From assembly GCA_947396885.1 (NCBI GenBank), contig OX377204.1, forward strand, positions 5,890,001 to 5,954,000: a stretch of 64,000 bases of DNA, given 5' to 3'. How positions within the stretch are numbered: position 1 is the stretch's first letter; every line of letters begins with the position of its first letter. Under the pieces are notes generated by a model that saw nothing but the letters and a program-made list of their open reading frames with translations, was not told where the DNA came from and searched no databases. Source of the stretch: Heligmosomoides polygyrus polygyrus. Its lineage: Eukaryota > Nematoda > Chromadorea > Rhabditida > Heligmosomidae. Shown piece by piece: positions 54,250 through 64,000 of this stretch. A program made the position numbers and the translations under genes.

Positions 54250-54548
54250 GGGCGCGTGTAGCGCAGTCGGAAGAGGCGCGACTGTCGCGTGCACCCGTAC
54301 CAGGTTCCTGGTTCGGATTTCCCGCCCAGGTCAACCAAGCCTTCCATCCCTCCGGGGTCGGTGAATTGGTACCAGACTCGTCTGGAAAGGATAGAGCGCT
54401 GACTTGTTCATCGGCTGGCCACCGCAAGTCATTGTATGGCCAAATACGCATTCATGTCGCCTTCACGACATCCCGTAGAAGTAGAATGCGCTGGCGCATC
54501 CCAGAAGGGATTGAGTAACGCCGTCCTTTATCCTGTCCTTTATCCTTT
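54250..54548 (+). mobile_element. tRNA-derived SINE copy, intact, 11-bp target-site duplication
   Basis: ACATCTATTAT at 54239-54249 recurs at 54549-54559. The 3' tail is two units of TCCTTTA type. Confidence 0.96.
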
Positions 54549-54690
54549 ACATCTATTATATGTCTAATTGAGATGGGTATCACACGAATATTTTGATGGA
54601 ACATAGCACTTTTCACGGCAATAAAAATACTACTTATTACAATATTCAATAGTAAATGAATATTTACATGGACGATTATTTTCTCTGCCC

Positions 54691-54944
54691 GATGCGCCAC
54701 CCATTTTGCTTCTATTGTATATGGTTCAGTCATTGAACTGGAATGTGCCAGGCTAGTGCAATGATTTGTGGAGGGAGCCGAAGGAGTAAACGCTAGCGTT
54801 TTACCCTTCCCAGGCGCGTTCGTTGCCAATTCTCCAACCCGAAGAAACGTCAGAGTGGCTCGGCTCGGGCGGTAGTCGAATATTTAATTTTGATTTTCGA
54901 TACGTGTCGAAGTCAATGCTCACTCCAACTGCGCCACACGAGGC
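54691..54944 (-). mobile_element. Old SINE subfamily member at the duplication edge
   Basis: Same order of blocks as the SINE (GATGCGCCAC..., CCCTTCCCAGGCGCG, CCAATTCTCCAACCC) but strongly diverged. The A box on the minus strand is TGGCGCAGTTGG. Its 5' head corresponds to bases 1-82 of the window. Confidence 0.72.
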
Positions 54945-55758
54945 TGCAAAGATGTCATTACTATGATTAGATTAAAGCTGTTTTAAAAATCAGAACTACT
55001 CTTAAAGAACTATGATAAGGTCATGACCGGAATGGAAGTGACATATGTGGCTCCAGTAACGAGGTGTGATGATCAACTTGTTCATACTGCACAGATATCG
55101 ATGTGAATTTGAGCGGTTCCGGCGAGCACATAGTGCACAACTGCAACCCCGATTTTTGACCGAACGCGGCATAGAGGTGGCTATTTGTTCAGAATTGTTG
55201 TGTACTCGATGAAATTTTTATTTCAACTGTTTTGGTCTCAAAATGCCAGATGGACGCGATTCTTCTTTATACTGTCACACCGCTTAGATCATTTTGTCTA
55301 TTCTATTCACAGAATTTCCTGCTCATTTATGTGATCTCCATCGTTATCCGCACATGGTGGAGTCGGCTAAATTTTGACAGTTGTGTAGATCCTTTTTTCC
55401 TAGTTTGTGGTAAACTGATTTGGTGGAAGAAAATAGCTCAACAGTACATAGTTCGATCGTTCATTGAATTTTTCCTTTAAATCGATAAACTTTCGTAAAG
55501 AATTTTAAGGCAAAATAATGGAACAACCGAAGATTTTTTAAAGCGAATTTTTCTCGACATAATTCGGAACAAGATGAGTCGTCCAGTCAATAGAGGCCTG
55601 TCGAAACCATAGTGCATTTCTGCAGACCGTTTTTCAAACACAAACGGCGGATTTAGCGTTTCGTTATCACAGGTCGTCAAAGTATGCTGTCACACTAAGC
55701 TCCTGCTTCTCAGAGTACTTAAGCCAGCATTAGATTTCGACCACACATTCTCAACAGA

Positions 55759-58700
55759 ATGACCTTGCTCCTTCTTCTGCTTGCCTTCGTTGCCGTAGGA
55801 TCGTGAGTTACTTACTCTGTTCACCCTTTCTGTACCTTTATTTTATTTTACCAAGTGGCTGTTTTTTTCTTTGGAGAAGAAGATCAGTCATGTGCCGATG
55901 TCCGTTCCTTCAAGTGGTACCACTGGAAGCTGTTCGTTTTCGCTAGCCGAGCTGAAGACCGACACTGGAATGCAGGAGACAGGCCCTTGTGACAGGCCTA
56001 TGGAGATCCCATGTCACATCACATAGTTGATGGTGCTTCATGTATCGCGAGAATGCTACGGCGTCCGCGGGAGCCGACGCGCACTCGTAAAGTCCGGCGA
56101 GTGTGGAAAGTATGGAAGGTTCCTTATAGCCAGCGCGGCATTGGGGAAAATGTGTTAGGCCCCTGTTATACTCCCGCGGGAGCTTCCGCGGATGGGCGGA
56201 AATCGCGTCGGGACCCCTCGCCGGGCCACTTGTCGCGGCCCGCCACGCCCGTCGTCCGCGGATCGCCGCCGACAGACGACGAGAGGGGTGTTATACTTCC
56301 CGCCCGCGGGAGGGCAGCCGTCCGCGGTGCACTGCACCGCGGAAGGCTGTCGTCCCGCGGAGTTCGGCGCGGGAAACGCGCTCCGATACGACTCTAGCCG
56401 CCCCGGGACGACGACGACCATCCGCGGTGCACCGTCCGTCCGCGGACCTCCCGCGGAAGCTCCCGCGGGAGTATAACAGGGGCCTTAGTCTAAAGGTCCC
56501 GCAACGTAAGCAAGACCCGCGTGGCAACGCTGAATGTGGATACGTTGTCGGGCCATTCCTTTGAGTTGGCAGAGGCACTCGTCTCCTGCACCGCACACAA
56601 GATTGACTTGTGTGCGGTGCAGGAGACGAGGTGGTCCTATAGTAAGTCAAGGGACATAGGCCGAGACTATAAGGCCGTTCTGTATGGCAGTCCCAGCGGT
56701 GTCGGCATAATAGTCTCCGAACGGTTCCAAGACGCGATTGCAAGCGTGGAACGTTGCAATGACCGCTTGGTGAGGTCGTTATGCTGCAGAACGGCGGCGG
56801 TATCATCTTTTCTCGCATATTCTCTACGCGGAGTAGCACGACCTCACCATCGTGAACACCAGAGGCCGCATTCATGAAGCGGCGGGAGCGGGAGATAAGC
56901 GATATCATCTCTCGCCTCTCTCTCCTGCCTCGCTCTCTCGCCTCAATCGCTTTCCATGGAAAGCCGGGAAAATCGCGGGAACGTTCATGAATACGGCTAC
57001 AGGTTTCAGAAACGTGAATCCCAACTTATCCCATTCTACAGCGGCTATTCTAAAATCCAGATCGACTTTGTCCTTGTGCAAAATCGTGACCAAGGGATTG
57101 TCAAGGGCGCGAAGGTCGTACTGTATGAAACGGTCGCAAGACAGCACCGTCCACTGATCTGCACTATGAAGATCACACTACCGGTGTTTAGGTAGATCGA
57201 ACGGAGCGGTTCGTCAAGGATCAAGTAGTGGCGACTGAAGAGGATGAAGCAGTTGTGACTTTGCTCATTCGGCCGCCGACGTTCACGACCGTCGACGAGC
57301 ATGGCGAAGTTCCACCGACGCGATACTCAGTGCTGCGCGTTCCGAACTCGGCACGACGAAGCCGGGACGGTGCAAGGTCGATAAGCAGACATGGCTGTGG
57401 ACTAACAAAGTTGAGGAAAAAGTGCGAGAGAAGAAGCGATTTTTCCACGTATTCCTCGGCGATAAGACAGTCGACAAATGGCGTCTTATCAGGATGCTAA
57501 GAAAGCCGCTAAGGTAAGAAGGCGGTAACCATTGCTAGAGCCACTTATCACGATGATGTCAGTGGGAAGCTTGAGTCGCGCGATGGACTCGCCAACGGCC
57601 GCCATCGTCAGACTGAGAACGTTGAGAAGTTTTTTGGCATCAACGATGACAACGGTCATCCACTCATGGAGATGGTTTTGAATCGATGGCGCACCTACTT
57701 CGAGAAAGTCTTAACAGTAGAGGGATGAATATGAATGTTGGCTGGACACTACACACTGACAGACAAACTTATGTTGCCCAAAGAGGCTTTCAAAATGCCT
57801 CCTATAAGGGTACAATACGTCGAGCATCCAATAAAGAATTGATTCATCTCAATCCGTTCTTCTTTTCTTCCTACGTGTAGAGGTTTTCGCTTTTCTAGGA
57901 CGCAGGACATTAGCACCATCAATGTGCATGAACCAGTAACGCTGACCATCTCGCCGAAGATATGGAACCTTTTGGAGACGAAAGCGGCTCTCATTACGAA
58001 TACCGTCAAATCTATCCAGTTTCCAGAGAAGGAGGAAAAGGTATTCAACTTGTTCGTAAAGTATGTATGTGGTGTTGACACCTCGACTGGTTAGCTAAGC
58101 AACAGTGTCTAAGTCGGGTTAGCCTTAACATCATGAACTGCCTAAGTGACGACACAGAGACCTAGTTTTTCGGGTTTTTTTGTTTTCTGCACGGAGATGT
58201 GCTAGTTTACAGAAAGTTGAGCATTCTGCCCAAATCTCGCCTGTGGGGGTTATTTGCGGTGCTGATAACGAATCCGACATTCGTTTTGGTATTACGGTAG
58301 ACTAGGGTAGGTCATGATCACCGTTTTCACCCAATCGTTACCCAGGGGTCATTTGGGGTGCTGACCACGAATCTGACATCCGTTTTAGGCATCACGGTGA
58401 AGTACAGTAGGTGAAGGTAGCTATGAGTAATCGCCGACAGCCTTAGCCACCCGTACCTGCCGTAACCTATCGTAATCGACCGTAATGTCATAAACGGATA
58501 TCAGATTCGTGATCAGCACCCTAAATAACCCCTACGGTCGAAGTTTGACAGGAAGAAAGCACGCAAAATAAAAAGGCGGACATTATGAGCCACCGGTGGC
58601 TCATAGCGCGGGCGCGTAGAAACGCGCGCGTGTCCCAGGCGGCTTTCTGCCGCAAAACGCGATTGTCGTCCATGTGTTAAAACTTCTGGATGGTTCATTA

Positions 58701-61700
58701 TTGTTGTGCAGAAAGCAAGCATTTCGACGTTGTCAAATTCGAGGCAGTCAGATACCGAAAGACGAGCTTTGGATGGTATTTCGAACATTTCATTTGAGTT
58801 GTGAATTTCTCCAGAATTTCCAACATATTTCACTTAATGCTTTCCTTCTAGGAAAATCGACTACTAAAGCTAACTCTTAAGTTTTTTTTCTCAGTTAAGT
58901 GGGAAACTGAACGCGCATGAAAAGCAGTGAACGACAGGATCATTAAGACTAGCGTAAGCTTCACAGTTGATGAAACCAGCAGACTAAACAAAGCTAAGTG
59001 GTGATATTATCGCTCAATATAAATAAAAAATCTAAGTTGTTGTGCTAAACCATTAGTCTGCACCTATGTCTTCTGCTTGCTTTGTTTGTTGGTAGGAGGG
59101 CTTCGCATCATGAAAGACAATATTCGCGCTTCTTGTCAAACTTTTGCGGAGTTTAACCTAAAGGATAAAGGTCGGTGTCAGTCAATCCCTTTTGGGATGC
59201 GCCACACACTCTACCTCTACGTCTAGTATCTAATATGAATGCGCATTTGACCCATTCAACACCTGAGATTGCCAGCCGATGGAGAATTCGGCGTTTAGTC
59301 CTTTCCATACAAGTCTGGCACCAATTCACCGACTACTATGCGATGAAAAGCTTGCTCTCGCTCTGACGGGAAATCCGAATCAAGAACTTTGAATCGGTGA
59401 GCTCGCAACAGCCATCACCGAGTAGGATAGGTCGACCATTCAGCTTTAGTTGACTTTTGTCCGTAGATGACTGCTTAATGTGAAAATGTGCTAACACACA
59501 AAACTGAATTCACAAGAAGCGAAAGATGTCGAATAGCCAATTAATATCGATTGATGATATGGAATTCAACGGATATATGTACCCATGCCGTCACCAGACT
59601 GATCGGATTGGTTCTGCTCCAGAAACACTGTGATACTTCAATTAATTTTCGTGAACCTACACATCCTTTTTGTGGTTCAAAAAAAAACATGGGATAGAAA
59701 GATAAGGGCAAAGAACGGCATTACTGCTCTTGGGATACGCCACGCACTCTACTTCTATGATATGCCGTGGAGGCGGTTTTTTATTTGGCCATACAATGAC
59801 CTGCGATGGCCAGCCGATGAACAAAGCGCTTCGTTCTCCCCAGACAAGCCTGGTACCAATTCACCGACCCCAATGGAATGGAAGGTTTGGTTGGACGAGA
59901 AATCCGAACCCAAAACCTGGTATCGGGCACACACGACAGCCAGCATCTCCTCCCACTGCTCTACACCCCATATACGGTAGTATAATAAAAAGCTAGAGGA
60001 TAAATCTTTCAACAAGGAAGAAAAAGCAGATGTATGTAGATGATGTAGCAGATGTAAGCTCAATAACAAGCTGTTCTCGTTTGAATTGATTTTATTGGGT
60101 TGTTTGACTAGTCACTAGGTTTCAGTAGTGGTTAGATGAAGGCTGGGAAGGCGTAAAGAAAAGGTTAGCCAGAAGCAGAAAACCATATCTGTCTTATTGA
60201 GCTATTTAGCCATAATTACCAATAGGATAGGATTAGTGGGCGCGTGGAGCGCAGTCGAAGGAGGCGCCGGCTGTCGCCTGCACCCGATACCAGGTTCCTG
60301 GTTCGGATTTCCCACCTAGGCCAACCAAGCCTTCCATTCCTCTGGGGTCGGTGAATTGATACCAGACGTGTCTGGGAAGAATAAAGCGCTGACTTGTTCA
60401 TCGGCTGGCCACCGCAAGTCATTGTATGGCCAAATACGCAGTCAGCTCGCTTTTACGACATTCCGTAGAAGTAAATGCGTGGCGCATCCTAAAGGGGATT
60501 GAATAACGTCGGCCTTTATCCTTTTCCTTTCAACAATAGGATAGGTCCTGGAGGAAATACGCTGAAAAAAATTGTTCTGATTAAACCAATTTTGTATCTT
60601 AGGTCTCGAAACTACTAAAATACAAAGTATGGGATGGCCACTTTGAACAGCTCGCTGTGCCGAAAAGTGGTGTCTCTTTCGAGGACATGAACAATGGTGT
60701 TCATCTTCGCGTAAGTCACCACTTTTGCGAAACGAAAAGTGCCATGGAGCGAATTTCATCGCCCACAGATGAAGAATGTGCAATTTCGCGGCTCGATTCA
60801 AGCCAGGCTCTACATAGGAGGCAAACTCGTACACATTCAAGTCAGGGGTGGAATCAAGTAAGCGATTGGTTGGAACAGCTAGATAGAGAGGTGGTTTATA
60901 GCACTTTGCCCAGAACTCAGCTTGTAGGGTGTCGTCGTCAAATGCTGAACTCGACATAGTACTGGCTTGGAACGACTTCACATTCACGCCGACAGTCGCT
61001 ATGAATTCGAACCTTCGAATCGACTTCGAACATCATCTGCGTCGCTTCAATGCCATTAGGAGCCATGTTCAAAAGCTCGCAACAAAAGCGGTTAATAGAA
61101 AAGTGCCAGAGAAGGTAGGTTCATTGTTACATAACGAGTCATTGCTCTCGATTCAATAGAAAACACCGATGTGAATTACCTGAAAATTTGGTAGCATAAA
61201 AATGACTCTGTTTAGCTTGTCGAAGTGATTCAAAAGGAGCTGAACCCACGCCTGCAAAAGCTGAAGCAGAAGCTGGTCGCGAAGGGATTCACACAATATG
61301 ATGTTGAGTGGACGGTGCAGAATCAGACTCTTCGTGTGGCAATCAAGCCAAAAAGGTAGGAAAGGTTCTAGTCTGTGTTTTCCCATTGAAGAGAAACTGA
61401 CCCCTGGTAGCGTAGTCGGATGAGGCGCAAGCTATCGCGTGGGGACCCAATCGAGGTTATTGGTTTGGGTTTCCCTCCCATGCTAACAAAAACTTCCATC
61501 CTTTCGAGCTCGGTGAGTTGATATCAGACTTGTCTAAGAAGGATAAAACACTGACTTATCATATCATCGGCGTTCCACCGAAAGCCATTCTCTAGGCCAG
61601 ATGCGTCTTCAAATTGCCTCCAAAATATCTTGTAGAGGTAGAATGCATGGCTCACCCTAAAAGGGATTGAGCAACGTCAGTCGTCCTTTACCTTTCTCGC

Positions 61701-61866
61701 TTCACTGAAGCGAAACGGTTTTTTAAGCATCACAATAATTTTTACTTTTAGCGCAACTGGTACCGTACCACCAATCAAACCAGTCGACAAGATGCTATGC
61801 GTGGAGGTGAACATCAACCAGTTGATTGCATCGCCGACGAGGTCCAAGCGAGCGGTGGTCAGTTAA
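55759..61866 (+). CDS. Secreted protein with BPI/TULIP-like strand pattern, seven exons
   Basis: Exons 55759-55802, 57899-58040, 60603-60710, 60769-60857, 60928-61114, 61216-61355 and 61752-61866 chain in phase to a 274-aa product. All acceptors end in AG and donors are GT (GTGAGT, GTATTC, GTAAGT, GTAAGC, GTAGGT, GTAGGA). It starts with a Leu-rich signal peptide (TLLLLLLAFVAVG). Next come VTLTISPKIWNLLETKAA and IQFPE, then an amphipathic strand pattern (VQFRGSIQARLYIGGKLVHI, LDIVLAWNDFTFTPTVAMNS). A helix-rich VQKLATKAVNRKVPEK and ELNPRLQKLKQKLVAKGF follow, and the last exon holds one Cys (MLCVEVNINQL). The ISxKxxxxL...IxxPE start and alternating strands recall lipid-binding BPI/TULIP domains, but this is inference. 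Introns 1, 2 and 6 carry mobile elements. The truncated sister is 1111-5457. Confidence 0.82.
56158..56484. mobile_element. PIF/Harbinger-like MITE (327 bp), absent from the left copy
   Basis: Perfect 34-bp terminal inverted repeats starting GGCCCCTGTTATACTCCCGC, flanked by TTA on both sides. The left duplication copy (1515-1530) reads straight through as GTGTTAGTCCAGAAG, an empty site. Very GC-rich (CCGCGG repeats). An internal GAGGGGTGTTATAC echoes the terminal repeat and also occurs in 31172-32110. No coding capacity. Confidence 0.93.
56578..56630. repeat. Perfect 24-bp palindrome inside the LINE relic
   Basis: The arms 56578-56601 and 56607-56630 (the right arm includes TGTGCGGTGCAGGAGACGAG) surround the loop ATTGA. 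The left copy and the full-length LINE have GGAGCGAAGG-type sequence in place of the left arm. So the left arm is a local inverted copy of the right arm. Confidence 0.93.
56862..56997. mobile_element. Short MITE-like insertion (~135 bp), absent from the left copy
   Basis: Ends GCCGCATTCATGAA and TTCATGAATACGGC form ~15-bp imperfect inverted repeats. The left copy at 1897-1900 lacks the segment. The interior contains (CTCTC)n-like and CCATGG motifs. The target-site duplication is unclear (possibly AG). Confidence 0.7.
58240..58545. repeat. Right-copy counterpart of the dispersed inverted-motif repeat
   Basis: Nearly identical to 3130-3440, in the intron after exon 2 of the intact gene. Confidence 0.7.
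59160..59421 (-). mobile_element. Old SINE copy, counterpart of 4052-4312
   Basis: Same position and orientation in the other duplication copy. The AAAGGATAAAGG tail is at the left and the head is decayed. Confidence 0.7.
59702..59969 (-). mobile_element. SINE copy, counterpart of 4588-4863
   Basis: Same position and orientation in the other duplication copy. Several small deletions, including CAAGTCAG in the middle. Confidence 0.82.
60232..60533 (+). mobile_element. tRNA-derived SINE, inserted only in the right duplication copy
   Basis: CAATAGGATAGG at 60220-60231 recurs at 60534-60545. The left copy has a single CAATAAGATAGG at 5093-5104 and no insert, a clean empty site. A and B boxes are retained (GCGCAGTCGAAGG; GGTTCGGATTTCC). 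Located in the intron before exon 3 of the intact gene. Confidence 0.96.
61400..61696 (+). mobile_element. Diverged SINE copy in the last intron
   Basis: The head TAGCGTAGTCGGATGAGGCG and B-box-like GGTTTGGGTTTCC are recognisable. The tail is CAGTCGTCCTTTACCTTT. Older than most copies. Confidence 0.8.
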
Positions 61867-61939
61867 AGCGGCACTTTCCAGTATAAGCAGCACAAGGATG
61901 GCTGCGTGTTGTATTATAATACAAAAGATGTTCAACGGC

Positions 61940-63045
61940 CTGGCGGCCGCCAAACGTCTGGTTGGGGCTTCGCCCCAACCCGAATAGAACACCCCGAACG
62001 TCTTCTTCTCCTCTTTAGACCTTCTCTCATTCATTACTGTTAAAAACTGGTGTTGCTATATGGAATGGTATAGCGGAATAGAGCAAAACAGGTCCATCAC
62101 CTTCACTGGACACCCCTTAACTGGTCCCTTATCACTTTTTGCCCTTTATTATCAGCCCTTTTCCGGTTCACCCTTCACTGGTCCCCCATCCCCTTCGTCG
62201 GTCCCTACTACTGCTCCCACCTTCACTGGACCTCAACTCACTGATCCACTCTTCGCTGGTCATCCTCTCCTTCACCGATCCCCATTACTGGCCCCACCCT
62301 CACTGGTCCCCCTTTTATTCATAAACCCATTTGCCAGCCCCCTTCACTGGGATCCCTTCCCCACCCCCATTCACCGATCCCCATTACTGGTACCTTCCCC
62401 TTCACGTGGTTCCCTCTTTCACTGGTCAACCTTCTATCGTTCCCCCTTCACTGGACCCCTCCCCCAACTTACCGGTCCCCATTACTGTTCTCTTCCTCAC
62501 CGGTCCCCCTTCACCTGGTCCCCTCTTTTTCTGGTCAACCTTCTACCAGTCCCCCTTCACTGGACCCCTCCCCCTCCTTCACCGGTCCCCCCTTCACTAG
62601 ATCCCTCACCGGTCCCCATTGCAGGTCCCACCTTCTCTGGTAACACGTCGTCTGAATCCGGTACCCTCGCGAGGCATCGGTGACACCTCTCCTCAACCCG
62701 AACGTCCTTCGTGAGACATCGGTGACACGTCTTCTGAACCCAGACACCTGTTGACCCACCTCGCTGACACCTCTTCTAAACCGGGACGCATGTTGAAGGA
62801 GGTGGGGGACATCTCTTCCCAACCTGCACCTCCTTTGTGCGACATCGGTGACATGTCGTCCGAACATGGACGCCTGTCGGCGACTTCAACGGTTGACAAC
62901 TGGTGGCAACTACAACCCCCGCCCCCCCCCCCCCTTCCCCATACTTCCTCCCCTCACACTCCTTCAGCACTTCTGTGCAAACAAACACACACACGCACTC
63001 ACTCACACACAGACAAACCACCGTTCTCGCTTATATATAGTAGGA
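61940..63045 (-). mobile_element. Helitron-like element with internal minisatellite
   Basis: The minus-strand 5' end is TCCTACTATATATAAGCGAG at 63045, preceded by A. Near the other side lies a perfect 9-bp hairpin (GGTTGGGGC / GCCCCAACC, 61960-61980) followed on the plus strand by AATAGAACA, as near 53105 in the Helitron-like element there. The exact 3' end is not found. It begins about 70 bp after the stop of the secreted-protein gene. Confidence 0.5.
62095..62640 (+). repeat. C-rich minisatellite
   Basis: Irregular repeats around CCCCTTCACTGGTCCCC, unit about 17-50 bp, many copies. The 207-codon open frame across it (62060-62683) is Pro/Ser-rich only because of the repeat and is not called as a gene. 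Confidence 0.85.
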
Positions 63046-64000
63046 TCGCTTACATGAAGAGCAGCCACGTAGAAGGACAAGGGGAATGACTCCGGGATTA
63101 GTCTCACCATAGGAGAATGTGTATCTCGGCCCTATAGCATCGCTGTGACCTTATCTAGTAGAGCAACTTCAAACCCTGAGCAAACGTAACATTTTGATAG
63201 CCTAATGGCCAGGGCTTTAGCTGGTAAAGCGAATCTTCCTCAGTGGCAAGCCTTCTCAGCGCCCCACACTACTCCTAGCCGTGTGATTTGGCGTTCAATT
63301 AATGGATAACTGATTTTAGTCACTGACGGATGTAGACGTAACATGTGTTGAGCCAGTCGCGAAGTGCGAAGGACTGTCGTGCTCCTATTGCACGGACGTC
63401 GATGTGAATCCGGCCCAATCAGGAGGCGGTGGAGATGTGTTCCACAATTGCATCCCAGGATTCTGACTGCTGAGTTGGTGATGAAGTCGAGGTGCCTTTC
63501 TAAAAGTAATTTAATGAAGCTCTTCTATGCATACAAAGTTTACAAACCACTGTGTGTACCAAAGCTATAAAACACTGCGAAACAATCAAACCTGTGACAG
63601 TGGTTAATTTCTCGATACAGCAGCATTACAAATATCGTTCTTATAAATGGAATACAAATATCATTTAAAACAATTTAAATAACCGAGCGTAAAACACATG
63701 TATCGCGTCAAACGTGTTCTATCGACAACGGTTTCCATGCAGTGGCTACGAGCGAGCGTGAGAGAATACGCTAGATTTCTCTGTACCCTCTCGCTCTGCC
63801 TATCACTTGCGCATTCCATGCATGCTCGCTTTCCACAAAGGTGATAATAGCGGAGTCTTGTTATCTAGCCTGTCCTAACTTACGCTCGAATTTGCTGCTA
63901 ACAAACGTCGTCAATCACGTCTTTTATAGTAATAAATTTTTGCATGAAAAAATTAAGAAGAAATACAACGTCGACGCAGTCAAAAAATACAACGCGTTAA
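63046..64000. other. Unrecognised right end of the window
   Basis: No exon, tRNA or known repeat identified. Confidence 0.3.

Larger units (their letters stand above)
55892..57717 (+). pseudogene. Degenerate RTE-like LINE in intron 1
   Basis: Counterpart of 1246-2612 with the same 5' end and the same loss of the RT. It is interrupted by the MITEs at 56158-56484 and 56862-56997 and altered by the palindromic change at 56578-56630. Confidence 0.8.
54868..60813 (+). repeat. Right copy of the segmental duplication
   Basis: Partner of 1-5373. It is longer because of insertions not present in the left copy: a PIF/Harbinger-like MITE (56158-56484), a ~135-bp MITE (56862-56997) and a SINE (60232-60533). 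Homology ends at 60813 within the fourth coding exon, after which only the right copy continues the gene. Confidence 0.93.

Noticed and set aside
56011..56908. Long open frames on both strands over 56011-56908
   Set aside because: They arise from the GC-rich MITE and the LINE relic; neither shows a domain.
60442..60987. 181-codon minus-strand open frame
   Set aside because: It runs antisense across three exons and the SINE of the secreted-protein gene, whose plus-strand splice phases all match.
62060..62683. 207-codon Pro/Ser-rich open frame
   Set aside because: It follows the C-rich minisatellite. Other frames across the same repeat are also open, and there is no start context or splice signal.

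Overview
This is a eukaryotic window that reads like a strongylid (hookworm-like, clade V) nematode. The genes are small, secreted and multi-exon, with GT..AG introns and TTTTCAG-type acceptors. The introns are loaded with transposable elements. I infer the organism from gene style and repeat content; no marker gene fixes the species. I see no rRNA, functional tRNA or CRISPR array. There is one 200-N assembly gap at 7246-7445.

Host genes. I reconstructed five genes by hand from matching splice-site phases. (1) A predicted secreted protein with an amphipathic beta-strand pattern, possibly of the BPI/TULIP type, has seven exons at 55759-61866 (+, 274 aa). A second, truncated copy lies at 1111-5457. 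(2) Four small secreted-protein genes sit between them: A 12606-14824 (-, 140 aa), B 22617-25838 (-, 147 aa), C 34194-37468 (+, 168 aa) and D 40602-46591 (+, 149 aa). A/B and C/D are obvious paralogue pairs. All four share an exon pattern near the 3' end: an exon of about 100 nt in phase 0 to 2, an exon of 76-91 nt in phase 2 to 0, and a last exon carrying a Gly/Ala-Cys and a second Cys. I therefore read them as one divergent family, possibly derived from CAP/Ancylostoma-secreted proteins.

Layout. 1-5373 is one copy of a segmental duplication whose partner is 54868-60813. 5374-8735 holds a 146-bp satellite, a long inverted repeat running into the gap, and a Penelope-like reverse transcriptase. 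8.7-12.6 kb is mostly unrecognised. 12.6-26 kb holds genes A and B, interleaved with LINE copies, a piggyBac element, a Helitron-like end and a Penelope-like endonuclease with inverted terminal arms. 26-34 kb holds a CR1/Jockey-like fossil, a fold-back mariner, a PIF/Harbinger-like element and a 1-kb hairpin mariner relative. 34-46.6 kb holds genes C and D with their repeat-filled introns. 46.8-54 kb holds a full-length mariner fossil, a near full-length RTE-like LINE with a 16-bp target-site duplication, and a Helitron-like element. 55-63 kb is the right duplication copy, the intact beta-strand gene and another Helitron-like element.

Repeats. About twenty copies of one tRNA-derived SINE (A box, B box, (TCCTTTA)n tail) are scattered through the window, many with direct flanking repeats of 7-13 bp. 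Because the duplication supplies an empty counterpart, several insertions in the right copy can be dated as later than the duplication or lost from the left copy.
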